This document shows positions 9,324 to 16,675 of a stretch of 64,000 bases of DNA, one piece after another; within the stretch, counting starts at the first letter, position 1; each line of letters starts with the position of its first letter. The translations under genes were made by a program, and so were the position numbers. Below the pieces are notes generated by a model. That model was not told where the DNA came from and made no database searches. It worked only from the letters and a program-made list of their open reading frames with translations. Source of the stretch: Gemmatimonadota bacterium (GTDB taxonomy: Bacteria > Gemmatimonadota > Gemmatimonadetes > Longimicrobiales > RSA9); the NCBI GenBank assembly GCA_039715185.1, contig JBDLIA010000001.1, positions 47,758-111,757 of the forward strand. Direction: 5' to 3'.

Positions 9324-10055
9324 ATGGTGGCAAGGGGGAGAGTGGCGCGGACGACGGGACGCTCGCTGGCCATGGTGGCTGCGCTGGCGTTGGCGAGCGC
9401 GGGCTCGGCCGGGGCTCAAGGACTGGCCGAGTACGACTACGAGAACCTCAGCTTCCGCGGCATCGGTGTGCACGGCGGATACAACTGGGCCGACAAGGTG
9501 GAGGGCACCAACAGCTTCGGCTTCCGGGTCGATCTCGGCTATCTCGGACCCGGGGTGCGCATCGTGCCGACGCTCAACTACTGGAGCTCGGACCTGGAAC
9601 GGAGCGAGCTGGAGGAGCTGGCGGCGCAGATCAGCGCGTTGCCGAGCATCAGCGATGAAGGGGTGGTCGTCACCGCCGACGATCTGGGCGGGATCGAGTG
9701 GAGCGACCTCGCGTTCGGACTGGACGCCCAGTACGTGTGGACCACGCCGTGGCCGCTACTGACGTACCTGGGTGTGGGGGTCGGACTGCACTCCCTCAAC
9801 GGCAAGGGATCGGCGATCGACGGGACCTTCGTAGAGGATCTGCTCGACTCGTTCGCGGCAGGCGTGTCGCCCGTCGCGGGCGTCGAGTACATGCTGCAGG
9901 AGCGCCTCCGCGTCTACGGGGAAGCGCGCTGGAACCTGCTCAGCGATCTGAATTTCGGGGGCTTCGCGGTGGGCGCGCAGTTCATGTTCCGCGGTCGGGA
10001 TCCGACCGTCGTGGGGAGTGCCCCGGCGCCGCCGGCACCCCGTCGGGCGCGATGA
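9324..10055 (+). CDS. Predicted outer-membrane beta-barrel or secreted protein, function unknown
   Basis: The 243-residue product begins with a clear signal peptide ending near AGAQG. The mature part has alternating hydrophobic strands rich in Gly and aromatics (GIGVHGGYNWADKVEGTNSF, GFRVDLGYLGPGVRIVPTLN, VAGVEYMLQERLRVYGEARW, GFAVGAQFMF) as in small outer-membrane barrels. No catalytic motif is visible. GGAGAAGG lies 13-6 nt before the ATG and decides the start. The gene follows the SpoIID gene closely and overlaps the next gene (ATGA), so it is probably in the same transcript. I recognise the barrel-like pattern, not a named family. Confidence 0.75.
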   Translation: MVARGRVARTTGRSLAMVAALALASAGSAGAQGLAEYDYENLSFRGIGVHGGYNWADKVEGTNSFGFRVDLGYLGPGVRIVPTLNYWSSDLERSELEELAAQISALPSISDEGVVVTADDLGGIEWSDLAFGLDAQYVWTTPWPLLTYLGVGVGLHSLNGKGSAIDGTFVEDLLDSFAAGVSPVAGVEYMLQERLRVYGEARWNLLSDLNFGGFAVGAQFMFRGRDPTVVGSAPAPPAPRRAR

Positions 10056-11059
10056 GCGGCAAGTTCCGCGTCGGAATCCTGGGCACTGGGGGGATCTCTC
10101 AGGTCGTTCACCTGCCCACGCTGACCCGCATGCGCGGGGTCGAGGTATCGTGCGTGGCGGACCGCGATGCCGCCAAGGCCGGCACGCTCGCCGAACGCTT
10201 CGGCGTGCCGGAGGCGCACGCCTCGGACGAGGATCTGCTGGGCGATGCGGGGCTGGACGCCGTGGTCGTGGCGACCCCCAGCCACCTGCACGAGGACCAC
10301 GCGATCGCCGCGCTACGTGCCGGCAAGCACGTTCTCGTCGAGAAGCCCATCGCGCTCAGCGCAGAAGGGGCGAAGCGGGTCCTGGAGGCGGCGGAAGAGG
10401 CCGGCAAGGTCCTGATGGTAGCATTGAACAACCGGTATCGGCCGGACGCCAGGGCGCTCAGGCCGTTCATAAAGGGTGGCGAGCTCGGAGAGGTGTTCCA
10501 CGTCCGCGTGGGTTCTCTCAAGCGCAAGACCCGGGCGGCGCGGCCCACCTGGCGCCACGATCCCGAGTCGGCGGGGGGCGGCGCGCTCATGGATCTGGGG
10601 GTACAAGCGCTGGATCTCGCCCTCTGGCTGCTCGGCTACCCGGGCGTCGAGCGGGTCGTGGCGCACGCGCACCGGCCGTCGGGCTCGACGGTCGAAGACG
10701 CGGCCTCCGCGCTCATGCGCTGCCAGGGAGGCGCGGCCATTTCGTTGAACGTGACGTGGAGCTTGTTCGAAGGGCGAGACCGACAGTACCTGGACGCGCT
10801 CGGCACCCAGGGTTCGGCTTCGCTGACCCCGCTTTCCGTGCACAAGGAAGTCGAGCAGGGCGTGCTGGACGTCACTCCGCACGTGGCGCCGGGCCGCACC
10901 AACCTGTATACGAGTTCGTACCGCGAGATGCTCGCCGACTTCGTGCTGACCGCGAACGAGGATCGGGCGTACGTGGCACCGAGCGAGCAGATCGAGTTGA
11001 TGGAGGTCATGGCCAGCGCGTATCGCTCCATCGAGCAGGGGGCGGAAGTCGTGCGCTGA
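10052..11059 (+). CDS. Gfo/Idh/MocA-family NAD(P)-dependent oxidoreductase
   Basis: This is a 335-residue dehydrogenase-like protein. The N-terminal Rossmann fold shows GILGTGGISQVVHLP and VSCVADRD. The family EKP motif (HVLVEKPIALS) follows and holds the lysine that polarises the substrate hydroxyl. The C-terminal half matches the alpha/beta substrate domain (GGGALMDLGVQALDLALWLLG). Known members act on sugars, inositols and biliverdin-like substrates, and the sequence alone does not fix the substrate. An ATGA overlap with the barrel gene indicates coupling. It ends the operon before the rpmE promoter region. Confidence 0.9.
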   Translation: MSGKFRVGILGTGGISQVVHLPTLTRMRGVEVSCVADRDAAKAGTLAERFGVPEAHASDEDLLGDAGLDAVVVATPSHLHEDHAIAALRAGKHVLVEKPIALSAEGAKRVLEAAEEAGKVLMVALNNRYRPDARALRPFIKGGELGEVFHVRVGSLKRKTRAARPTWRHDPESAGGGALMDLGVQALDLALWLLGYPGVERVVAHAHRPSGSTVEDAASALMRCQGGAAISLNVTWSLFEGRDRQYLDALGTQGSASLTPLSVHKEVEQGVLDVTPHVAPGRTNLYTSSYREMLADFVLTANEDRAYVAPSEQIELMEVMASAYRSIEQGAEVVR

Positions 11060-11085
11060 TTCGCTCGCGCCCGGTCGGCCGGCGG

Positions 11086-11114
11086 TTGTCGGCTTTCGTC
11101 ACCTCGATTATTTT
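11086..11114 (+). promoter_or_regulatory. Predicted sigma70-type promoter for rpmE
   Basis: TTGTCG at 11086-11091 and TATTTT at 11109-11114 are separated by 17 nt in a locally AT-richer stretch after the oxidoreductase gene. Transcription would start near 11121, just before the inverted repeat at 11130, so the repeat would lie in the rpmE leader. This is pattern-based only. Confidence 0.45.
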
Positions 11115-11129
11115 CTTCCGGCTTCGAGC

Positions 11130-11190
11130 CTAGTGGACTGTAACGGATGATGGCTCGAGTGCTAGGTACTCATCTGTTACAGTCCATTGG
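11130..11190 (+). repeat. Imperfect palindrome / hairpin, CTAGTGGACTGT family
   Basis: CTAGTGGACTGTAAC (11130-11144) pairs with GTTACAGTCCATTGG (11176-11190), 13 of 15 bases, around a 31-nt loop that can form an inner GATG/CATC and GAGT/ACTC stem. The left end is an intact CTAG; the right end reads TTGG, as if decayed. A perfect short member of the same family is at 55223-55247. It lies between the predicted rpmE promoter and its start codon and could fold in the leader RNA. Confidence 0.7.
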
Positions 11191-11241
11191 TGATATGCGA
11201 CGAACGCCCCGTACGGGGGGCGCAACAGGAGTGGAGGGGCC

Positions 11242-11520
11242 ATGAAGCAGGGTATCCACCCGGAATACAAGGCGACGCGCGTGCACTGTGCGTGCGGCAA
11301 CTCGTTCGTTACGCGCAGCACGACGGACGATATCCACGTGGAGATCTGCTCCGTGTGCCACCCGTTTTTCACCGGCAAGCAGAAGCTCGTGGACACCGCC
11401 GGGCGCGTCGAACGCTTCCGGCAGAAGTGGGGCGGAGGAAAGGCGGAGGCCACCCCCGCCGAGGAGCCGGAGTCCCCGGAGCCCTCGGAAACCCCGCAAC
11501 AGGCCGGCGACGAGGCCTGA
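11242..11520 (+). CDS. rpmE: 50S ribosomal protein bL31 (zinc-binding form)
   Basis: The first ~65 residues are typical bL31: [10 protein letters not shown], then HCACGNSF and [15 protein letters not shown]. The CxC and CxxC cysteines mark the zinc-binding C+ form, which in other bacteria is used under zinc-replete conditions while a zinc-free paralogue replaces it in scarcity. A ~25-residue acidic Pro/Glu-rich tail extends the C-terminus. A GGAGG-type ribosome-binding site precedes the ATG. The gene has its own predicted promoter upstream and an intrinsic terminator downstream, so it is probably a single-gene unit. Confidence 0.95.
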   Translation: MKQGIHPEYKATRVHCACGNSFVTRSTTDDIHVEICSVCHPFFTGKQKLVDTAGRVERFRQKWGGGKAEATPAEEPESPEPSETPQQAGDEA

Positions 11521-11534
11521 AGCGAGCGAGCTTG

Positions 11535-11559
11535 GAGCCGGGGAGACCCGGCTCTTTTT
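11535..11559 (+). terminator. Rho-independent terminator after rpmE
   Basis: A perfect 8-bp stem GAGCCGGG/CCCGGCTC with a GAGA tetraloop is followed directly by TTTTT, 15 nt past the rpmE stop. It is the clearest intrinsic terminator in the window. Confidence 0.88.
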
Positions 11560-11586
11560 GCTTGCCCGAGACCCAACTGCTCCGAG

Positions 11587-12681
11587 TTGACTCCCGGCGA
11601 ATACGGCTTGCCCGACGACCTTGCCCGCGCGAACGAGCTCATCGCCCGACACGAGGCGCTGACCGCCCGCCTTGCCGACCCGGAGGTCCTGGGGGACCCC
11701 GCGATCCTGCGCGAGGTGGCGCGGGAGCACGCGGAGCTCTCCGACGCCGCCGCCGTGGCTCGGGAGCTGCGCGACGCGCTCGGCGAGCTGGATCAGGCTC
11801 GGACTCTCCTCGACAGCGAGGACGAAGAGTTGGCCGCCATGGCCGCGACCGAAGTGGCCGAGCTGGAGGCGCGGGCCGCGGCCTCGGCCGAAACTCTGCG
11901 GCGGCACCTGACGCCGCCCGATCCGCTGGCGAACCGCGCGGCGGTCGTGGAGATTCGAGCGGGTACGGGGGGCGACGAGGCGGGCCTGTTCGCCGGCGAC
12001 TTATACCGCATGTACCTCCGCTACGCGGAGATGCGGAAGTGGACGATCGAGCTGATCAACGCCTCGGAGGGCGAGGTCGGTGGGTTCAAGGAGGTGGCCT
12101 TCCTGGTGCGTGGACGGGACGCTTACGGGAGCCTGCGTCACGAGTCGGGCGTGCACCGGGTTCAGCGAGTCCCCGCGACGGAGAGCCAGGGGCGCATCCA
12201 CACGTCGGCCGCGACCGTGGCGGTTCTGCCCGAAGCGGAGGAAGTAGATATCGAGGTGCGGGACGAGGACCTGCGCATCGACGTGTTTCGCTCTTCGGGG
12301 CCGGGAGGGCAGTCGGTCAACACGACCGACTCCGCCGTGCGCATTACCCACGTGCCTACCGGCGTCGTGGTCACCTGCCAGGACGAGAAGTCACAGCACA
12401 AGAACAAGGCCAAGGCCATGAAGGTGCTGCGCAGCCGGTTGCTCGACGCCAAGATCTCCGAGCAGGAGGCAGAGCGCTCCCGCGAGCGCAGGACGCAGGT
12501 CGGCACGGGCGACCGATCCGCCAAGATCAGGACCTACAACTTCCCTCAGGGACGGGTCACGGACCACCGCATCAACCTGACGCTGTACAGGCTGTCGGAG
12601 ATTCTCGACGGTGATCTGGGTGGCCTGGTCGACGCGCTGAAGGAAGCGCGCGAGGCGGAGCAACTGGAAGCCGCCGGTTGA
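11587..12681 (+). CDS. prfA: Peptide chain release factor 1
   Basis: RF1 ends translation at UAA and UAG. The catalytic GGQ is at residues 240-242 within [20 protein letters not shown]. The stop-codon-reading tripeptide PAT is at 196-198, which makes this RF1 and not RF2. The ~364-residue length is normal. The start appears to be TTG at 11587; no ATG or GTG lies between the terminator and the conserved N-terminal helix ([18 protein letters not shown]). prmC, whose product methylates the GGQ glutamine, follows immediately, the classic pairing. Confidence 0.96.
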   Translation: MTPGEYGLPDDLARANELIARHEALTARLADPEVLGDPAILREVAREHAELSDAAAVARELRDALGELDQARTLLDSEDEELAAMAATEVAELEARAAASAETLRRHLTPPDPLANRAAVVEIRAGTGGDEAGLFAGDLYRMYLRYAEMRKWTIELINASEGEVGGFKEVAFLVRGRDAYGSLRHESGVHRVQRVPATESQGRIHTSAATVAVLPEAEEVDIEVRDEDLRIDVFRSSGPGGQSVNTTDSAVRITHVPTGVVVTCQDEKSQHKNKAKAMKVLRSRLLDAKISEQEAERSRERRTQVGTGDRSAKIRTYNFPQGRVTDHRINLTLYRLSEILDGDLGGLVDALKEAREAEQLEAAG

Positions 12682-12707
12682 TCGCGCGAGGGGTTGGGCC
12701 GCGACCG

Positions 12708-13550
12708 ATGACCGTCGGACGGGTCATCCGGGAGGTGGCCGCTCGCCTGGCGGCGCGGCACGCTGCCCACGAGGCGCGCTTTCTCGTGTCCGGCGTTCTG
12801 GGGCTCCGCACCGTCGACTTCGGAGCGCGATCTTCGCGCGCCGTGGACCAAGAGGGCTTGCGTCGAGTCGGCGACAGCGTGGAGCGGAGATTGGCCGGAG
12901 AGCCGCTCGCCTACATCCTGGGTAACGCGGCGTTTCGCGAGCTGGAGCTCTCGGTGGACGGGCGAGTGCTGATCCCCCGCCCCGAAACCGAGCTCGTCGT
13001 GGAGCAGGTGATGAAGCTGCCCGTGCCGGCGGCTGGGCGGGTGTTGGAGGTCGGAACCGGCAGCGGCGCGATCGCCCTCAGCCTGCTGCACGAAGGCCGC
13101 TTCCAGCGTGTCGTAGCTACCGACCTGTCCGCGGCGGCACTGGAGGTGGCGGCGGCCAACGCCGGGGCGTTGGGCCTGGCCGAGCGCGTGGACTTCCGGC
13201 TTGGAGATGCCTACGATCCCGTCGGGAGCGGCGAGACGTTCGATGTGGTGGTCTCGAACCCTCCGTATGTCGCGGAGAGCGAGCGCGGCTTTCTCCCCGC
13301 GGAGGTGGAACGCTGGGAGCCCGCGACGGCGTTGTTCGCCGGCGATGGGCTCGCCGTGATCGGCCGCCTGGTCGCGGGGGCGGGGTCGGTGCTGGCTCCG
13401 GGCGGATGGCTCGTTCTGGAAATCGGCGCGGACCAGGGCGTTGCGGCGCGGGGGGCGTGCGTTGCTGCCGGCTTGAGGGGCGTCCGCGTGGTGCCGGATC
13501 TGGCCGGGCGGGATCGCATGGTCGTCGCGCGAGCCGCGCGAGGGGAATAG
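12708..13550 (+). CDS. prmC: Release-factor glutamine N5-methyltransferase PrmC
   Basis: PrmC methylates the glutamine of the GGQ motif of release factors. The 280-residue protein has the helical N-terminal domain, the SAM-binding loop VLEVGTGSGAIALSLL, and the N5-glutamine methyltransferase signature NPPY at residues 184-187. I chose ATG at 12708; a TTG at 12678 that overlaps the prfA stop codon is an alternative giving 10 more residues. Its place directly after prfA supports the function. Confidence 0.95.
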   Translation: MTVGRVIREVAARLAARHAAHEARFLVSGVLGLRTVDFGARSSRAVDQEGLRRVGDSVERRLAGEPLAYILGNAAFRELELSVDGRVLIPRPETELVVEQVMKLPVPAAGRVLEVGTGSGAIALSLLHEGRFQRVVATDLSAAALEVAAANAGALGLAERVDFRLGDAYDPVGSGETFDVVVSNPPYVAESERGFLPAEVERWEPATALFAGDGLAVIGRLVAGAGSVLAPGGWLVLEIGADQGVAARGACVAAGLRGVRVVPDLAGRDRMVVARAARGE

Positions 13551-13633
13551 GCAGCGGCGGGTAGCTGTGCGCGTGCCGGGGGGTCGTCGGGCTCCCGTGG
13601 TGGGCAAATCACCGGGACAGAGGACGAGGCTGC

Positions 13634-14002
13634 ATGGACTCCAGGGAAGGCACGTTGAGGAAGGCCGAGGAACTCGGGCGTCTGGTCGGGCAGAGCGACG
13701 AGTACAAGGCGCTGTTACGCGCGCGCGAGCGCATCGAAGCGGAGGAGTCCGTCTCGGATATGATCCGTTCGCTCGCCGAATTGGAAGAGCAGCTCGCGGC
13801 GGCGCTGCGCAGCGGCCAGACACCGGACCCGGAGACGACCGGACGCTACGAGCAGGTGTTCGGAGAGCTCCAGGCGCACCCCGCCTACCAGGGCCTCGTG
13901 GCCGCGCAGGCCAACTTCGACAAGGTCATGACCGCGGTGAACGAGGCGATAGCGCAGGGCATGGATTCGGCCGCCCACTCGGGCATCATCCTGCCCTCCT
14001 GA
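13634..14002 (+). CDS. YlbF/YmcA-family protein
   Basis: This 122-residue, highly helical protein matches the YlbF (PF06133-type) pattern: a charged start, ARERIEAEESVSDMIRSLAELEEQLAAALRSG, and NFDKVMTAVNEAIAQGM near the end. In Bacillus, YlbF and YmcA work with YaaT in RNA processing and regulator phosphorylation; what they do in diderms is unknown. No YmcA or YaaT partner is visible here. It lies between prmC and a phospholipid synthase gene with short gaps. The family call is from general resemblance. Confidence 0.75.
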   Translation: MDSREGTLRKAEELGRLVGQSDEYKALLRARERIEAEESVSDMIRSLAELEEQLAAALRSGQTPDPETTGRYEQVFGELQAHPAYQGLVAAQANFDKVMTAVNEAIAQGMDSAAHSGIILPS

Positions 14003-14009
14003 CACGATC

Positions 14010-14672
14010 GTGCAACTCGCTTCCCTGCGTGGCGTCGTCTACGGGATCATCGACCCGCTGACCAACTGGCTCGTGGCCCGAAGGGTTCACCCGAACCTGC
14101 TGACTACCTTGGGGTTCGCCGTGACGATCGCGGCCGCGCTGGCCTTCGATCAGAACATGGTCCGGAGCGCGGGGTTCCTCGTCCTGCTTGGAGGCTTCTT
14201 CGACATCGTCGACGGCCGCGTGGCGCGGCTGAGCGACCTCGGCAGCAAGTTCGGAGCGTTTTACGACTCGACCCTCGACAGGATCAGCGAGATCGTCGTG
14301 TACATGGGCATCCTGTCCCTGTACAACGACTACCGGGTCGAGTTGGGCGACGTGAGCATGATCTACCTCGTCATGGCCGCCATGGCCGGCTCCTTGATGG
14401 TCAGCTATACTCGCGCCCGCGCCGAGGTGATGGGACTGGACTGCCGCGTCGGCGTGATGCCGCGCGCCGAGCGCGTCGTGCTGATCGGCCTGGCATCTCT
14501 CGTGTTTGGCCAAGCCTGGAACGGGATCGCCCTCAAGGGCGTGATCCTGCTTCTGGCGGTTCTGACGAACTTCACAGCTCTGCAGAGGATCGTGTGGGTA
14601 TACCGCCAGGTGGGCGGCGTCCCGCTCGGGGCTCCGCCAGGGACCCTCAAAGATGAGGAAGCCAGTGAGTAG
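14010..14672 (+). CDS. CDP-alcohol phosphatidyltransferase, probably phosphatidylinositol-phosphate synthase type
   Basis: The family motif is complete: D65, D68-G69, A72-R73, G82, D86 and D90, in D-x2-DG-x2-AR-x8-G-x3-D-x3-D spacing. These acids bind the two metal ions and CDP-diacylglycerol. About five to six hydrophobic helices surround it in 220 residues. The alcohol acceptor is not fixed by the motif, but the next gene overlaps by 20 nt and encodes inositol-3-phosphate synthase, so inositol phosphate is the likely acceptor. The start is GTG at 14010, 7 nt after the YlbF stop. Confidence 0.88.
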   Translation: MQLASLRGVVYGIIDPLTNWLVARRVHPNLLTTLGFAVTIAAALAFDQNMVRSAGFLVLLGGFFDIVDGRVARLSDLGSKFGAFYDSTLDRISEIVVYMGILSLYNDYRVELGDVSMIYLVMAAMAGSLMVSYTRARAEVMGLDCRVGVMPRAERVVLIGLASLVFGQAWNGIALKGVILLLAVLTNFTALQRIVWVYRQVGGVPLGAPPGTLKDEEASE

Positions 14673-15978
14673 TTTCGATGTTCGCCCGGCGAGCGGGCGT
14701 CTGGGGGTGCTGCTTCCGGGATTCGGCGCGGTCGCGACCACGTTCGTGGCCGGGGTCGAGCTGATCCGGAGAGGCCTCGCGGAGCCGTTCGGATCGGTCA
14801 GCCAGATGCAGCGCATCCGACTGGGGAAACGGACCGACGAACGGCAGCCCAAAATCAAGGACTTCGCGCCGTTGGCCAGCCTGGATGACCTCGTGTTCGG
14901 CGCCTGGGACCCGATCCCCGACAACGCGCTGGAGACCATCAGGAAGTCCGGCGTGCTGGAAGCCGCCCAGGTTGAGCCGGTGGCCGACGCGCTGGAGGCG
15001 CTCGCGCCCATGCCGGCGGTTTTCGACCCCGCCTACGTGAAGCGCTTGAACGGGCCCAACGTCAAGACCGGCGCCAACAAGCTGGAGTTGGGCGAGCAGC
15101 TGAGAGCGGACATCCGAGGCTTCAAGGAGTCCAACGGCTGTGATCGCCTCGTGATGGTCTGGTGCGGCTCCACCGAGATCTTCATGAAGCCGGGCCCCGC
15201 GCACGAGTCGCTCGAGGCGTTCGAGGCCGCGATGGAGCGCAACGATGACGCGATCGCGCCGTCCATGATCTACGCGTGGGCGGCCCTCAAGGAGGGCGTG
15301 CCGTTCGCCAACGGAGCGCCGAACCTCACCGTGGACACGCTGGCATTGCAGGAGTTGGCGGAAGCCAACGGCGTCGCCATCGCCGGGAAGGATTTCAAGA
15401 CCGGCCAGACGCTGATGAAGACCATCATCGCGCCCGGCCTGAAGGCCAGAATGCTCGGCTTGAACGGGTGGTTCAGCACCAACATCCTGGGCAACCGTGA
15501 CGGCGAGGTGCTGGACGACCCCGAGTCGTTCAAGACCAAGGAAGAGTCCAAGCTCGGCGCGCTCGAGTATATCCTCCAGCCGGATCTCTATCCCGAGTTG
15601 TACGAGGGTTTCTACCACAAGGTGCGGATCAACTACTATCCGCCGCGCGGGGACAACAAGGAGGGCTGGGACAACATCGACATCTTCGGCTGGCTGGGCT
15701 ACCCCATGCAGATCAAGGTCGACTTCCTGTGCCGGGATTCCATCCTGGCCGCCCCGATCGTCCTCGACCTCGCGCTGTTCATGGATCTTGCACAGCGGGC
15801 TGGCCTGAGTGGCACGCAGGAGTGGCTGTCGTTCTACTTCAAGGCCCCGATGACCGCTCCCGGCCTGTACCCGGAGCACGACATCTTCATCCAGCACACG
15901 AAGCTCAAGAACACGCTGCGGCACCTCATGGGAGAGGGCCAGATCACGCACCTGGGCATGGAGTATTACGGCGAGTAG
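14653..15978 (+). CDS. ino1: Inositol-3-phosphate synthase
   Basis: This enzyme converts glucose-6-phosphate to 1L-myo-inositol 1-phosphate in an NAD-dependent reaction. The N-terminal nucleotide loop reads GVLLPGFGAVATTFVAGVEL. The conserved ANGAPNLTVDTLALQELA, GKDFKTGQTLMKT and LNGWFSTNILGNRDGEVL blocks are all present in 441 residues. The gene overlaps the preceding CDP-alcohol phosphatidyltransferase by 20 nt. Together they provide both the headgroup and the enzyme for inositol phospholipid synthesis, a trait known mainly from Actinobacteria but scattered elsewhere. Confidence 0.96.
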   Translation: MRKPVSSFDVRPASGRLGVLLPGFGAVATTFVAGVELIRRGLAEPFGSVSQMQRIRLGKRTDERQPKIKDFAPLASLDDLVFGAWDPIPDNALETIRKSGVLEAAQVEPVADALEALAPMPAVFDPAYVKRLNGPNVKTGANKLELGEQLRADIRGFKESNGCDRLVMVWCGSTEIFMKPGPAHESLEAFEAAMERNDDAIAPSMIYAWAALKEGVPFANGAPNLTVDTLALQELAEANGVAIAGKDFKTGQTLMKTIIAPGLKARMLGLNGWFSTNILGNRDGEVLDDPESFKTKEESKLGALEYILQPDLYPELYEGFYHKVRINYYPPRGDNKEGWDNIDIFGWLGYPMQIKVDFLCRDSILAAPIVLDLALFMDLAQRAGLSGTQEWLSFYFKAPMTAPGLYPEHDIFIQHTKLKNTLRHLMGEGQITHLGMEYYGE

Positions 15979-16621
15979 GGGGGCAGGGGAGCGGGGCCGC
16001 CTCCTCGTATTCGAGGGCCCGGACGGCTCGGGGAAGACCACGCAGGTCCGCTTGCTGCGCGACCGACTGGCGCGCGAGGGGATCCCGCACCTCTTCGTTC
16101 GCGAACCGGGCGGAACCGAGCTGGGGGAAGCGCTTCGGCCGGTGATCCTGCGCGGCGCCGAGATGAATCCCCGCTCGGAGCTACTGCTCTACCTGGCCGC
16201 GCGCGCCGCGCTGGTGGAGGAGAAGATCCTGCCCGCTCTCGCGGCCGGGACACTCGTCGTGGCGGATCGCTTCTATCTATCCAGTCTGGTCTACCAGGGG
16301 TACGGGCGCGGCTTGTCGCTCTCTGAAGTGACTCCCATTATTGAGTTTGCGACCCAGAACCTAAAGCCCGACCTTACCTTGGTCATGGACGTTCCGCCGC
16401 GTACGAGCCGAGAGCGTTCGCAGCGAAAGGGTCCCGATCGCATCGAAAGCGCGGACGAGTCCTTCCACGAGAGGGTGCGCGCGGGGTACCTGGAGCTCGC
16501 GGCGGCCGATGCGGCCATAGAACTCGTGGACGCGACGCCGGGCGTGCGCGCGATCCACCGCGCGGTGCTTTCCATCCTGGGCCGGCGGTGGCCGGAAACT
16601 TTCGCATCTGCCTCGGGTTAG
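15965..16621 (+). CDS. tmk: Thymidylate kinase
   Basis: TMK phosphorylates dTMP to dTDP. The P-loop FEGPDGSGKTTQ, the DRFYLSSLVYQGYGRGL dTMP-binding segment and the lid ERSQRKGPDRIESAD are all present. The start is a problem: no ATG, GTG, TTG or CTG lies in frame ahead of the P-loop within reach, and the first such codon (TTG at 16052) would remove it. I placed the start at ATT 15965, overlapping the end of ino1; this gives the expected lead of about 13 residues and 218 in total. A sequence error near the run of G at 15978-15983 is the alternative. Confidence 0.85.
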   Translation: MTASRGAGERGRLLVFEGPDGSGKTTQVRLLRDRLAREGIPHLFVREPGGTELGEALRPVILRGAEMNPRSELLLYLAARAALVEEKILPALAAGTLVVADRFYLSSLVYQGYGRGLSLSEVTPIIEFATQNLKPDLTLVMDVPPRTSRERSQRKGPDRIESADESFHERVRAGYLELAAADAAIELVDATPGVRAIHRAVLSILGRRWPETFASASG

Positions 16622-16675
16622 CTAGCTAGGTAAGCAAGGCCGCACAGGCCGAACCGATCCCCCAAAGGGACCGCT

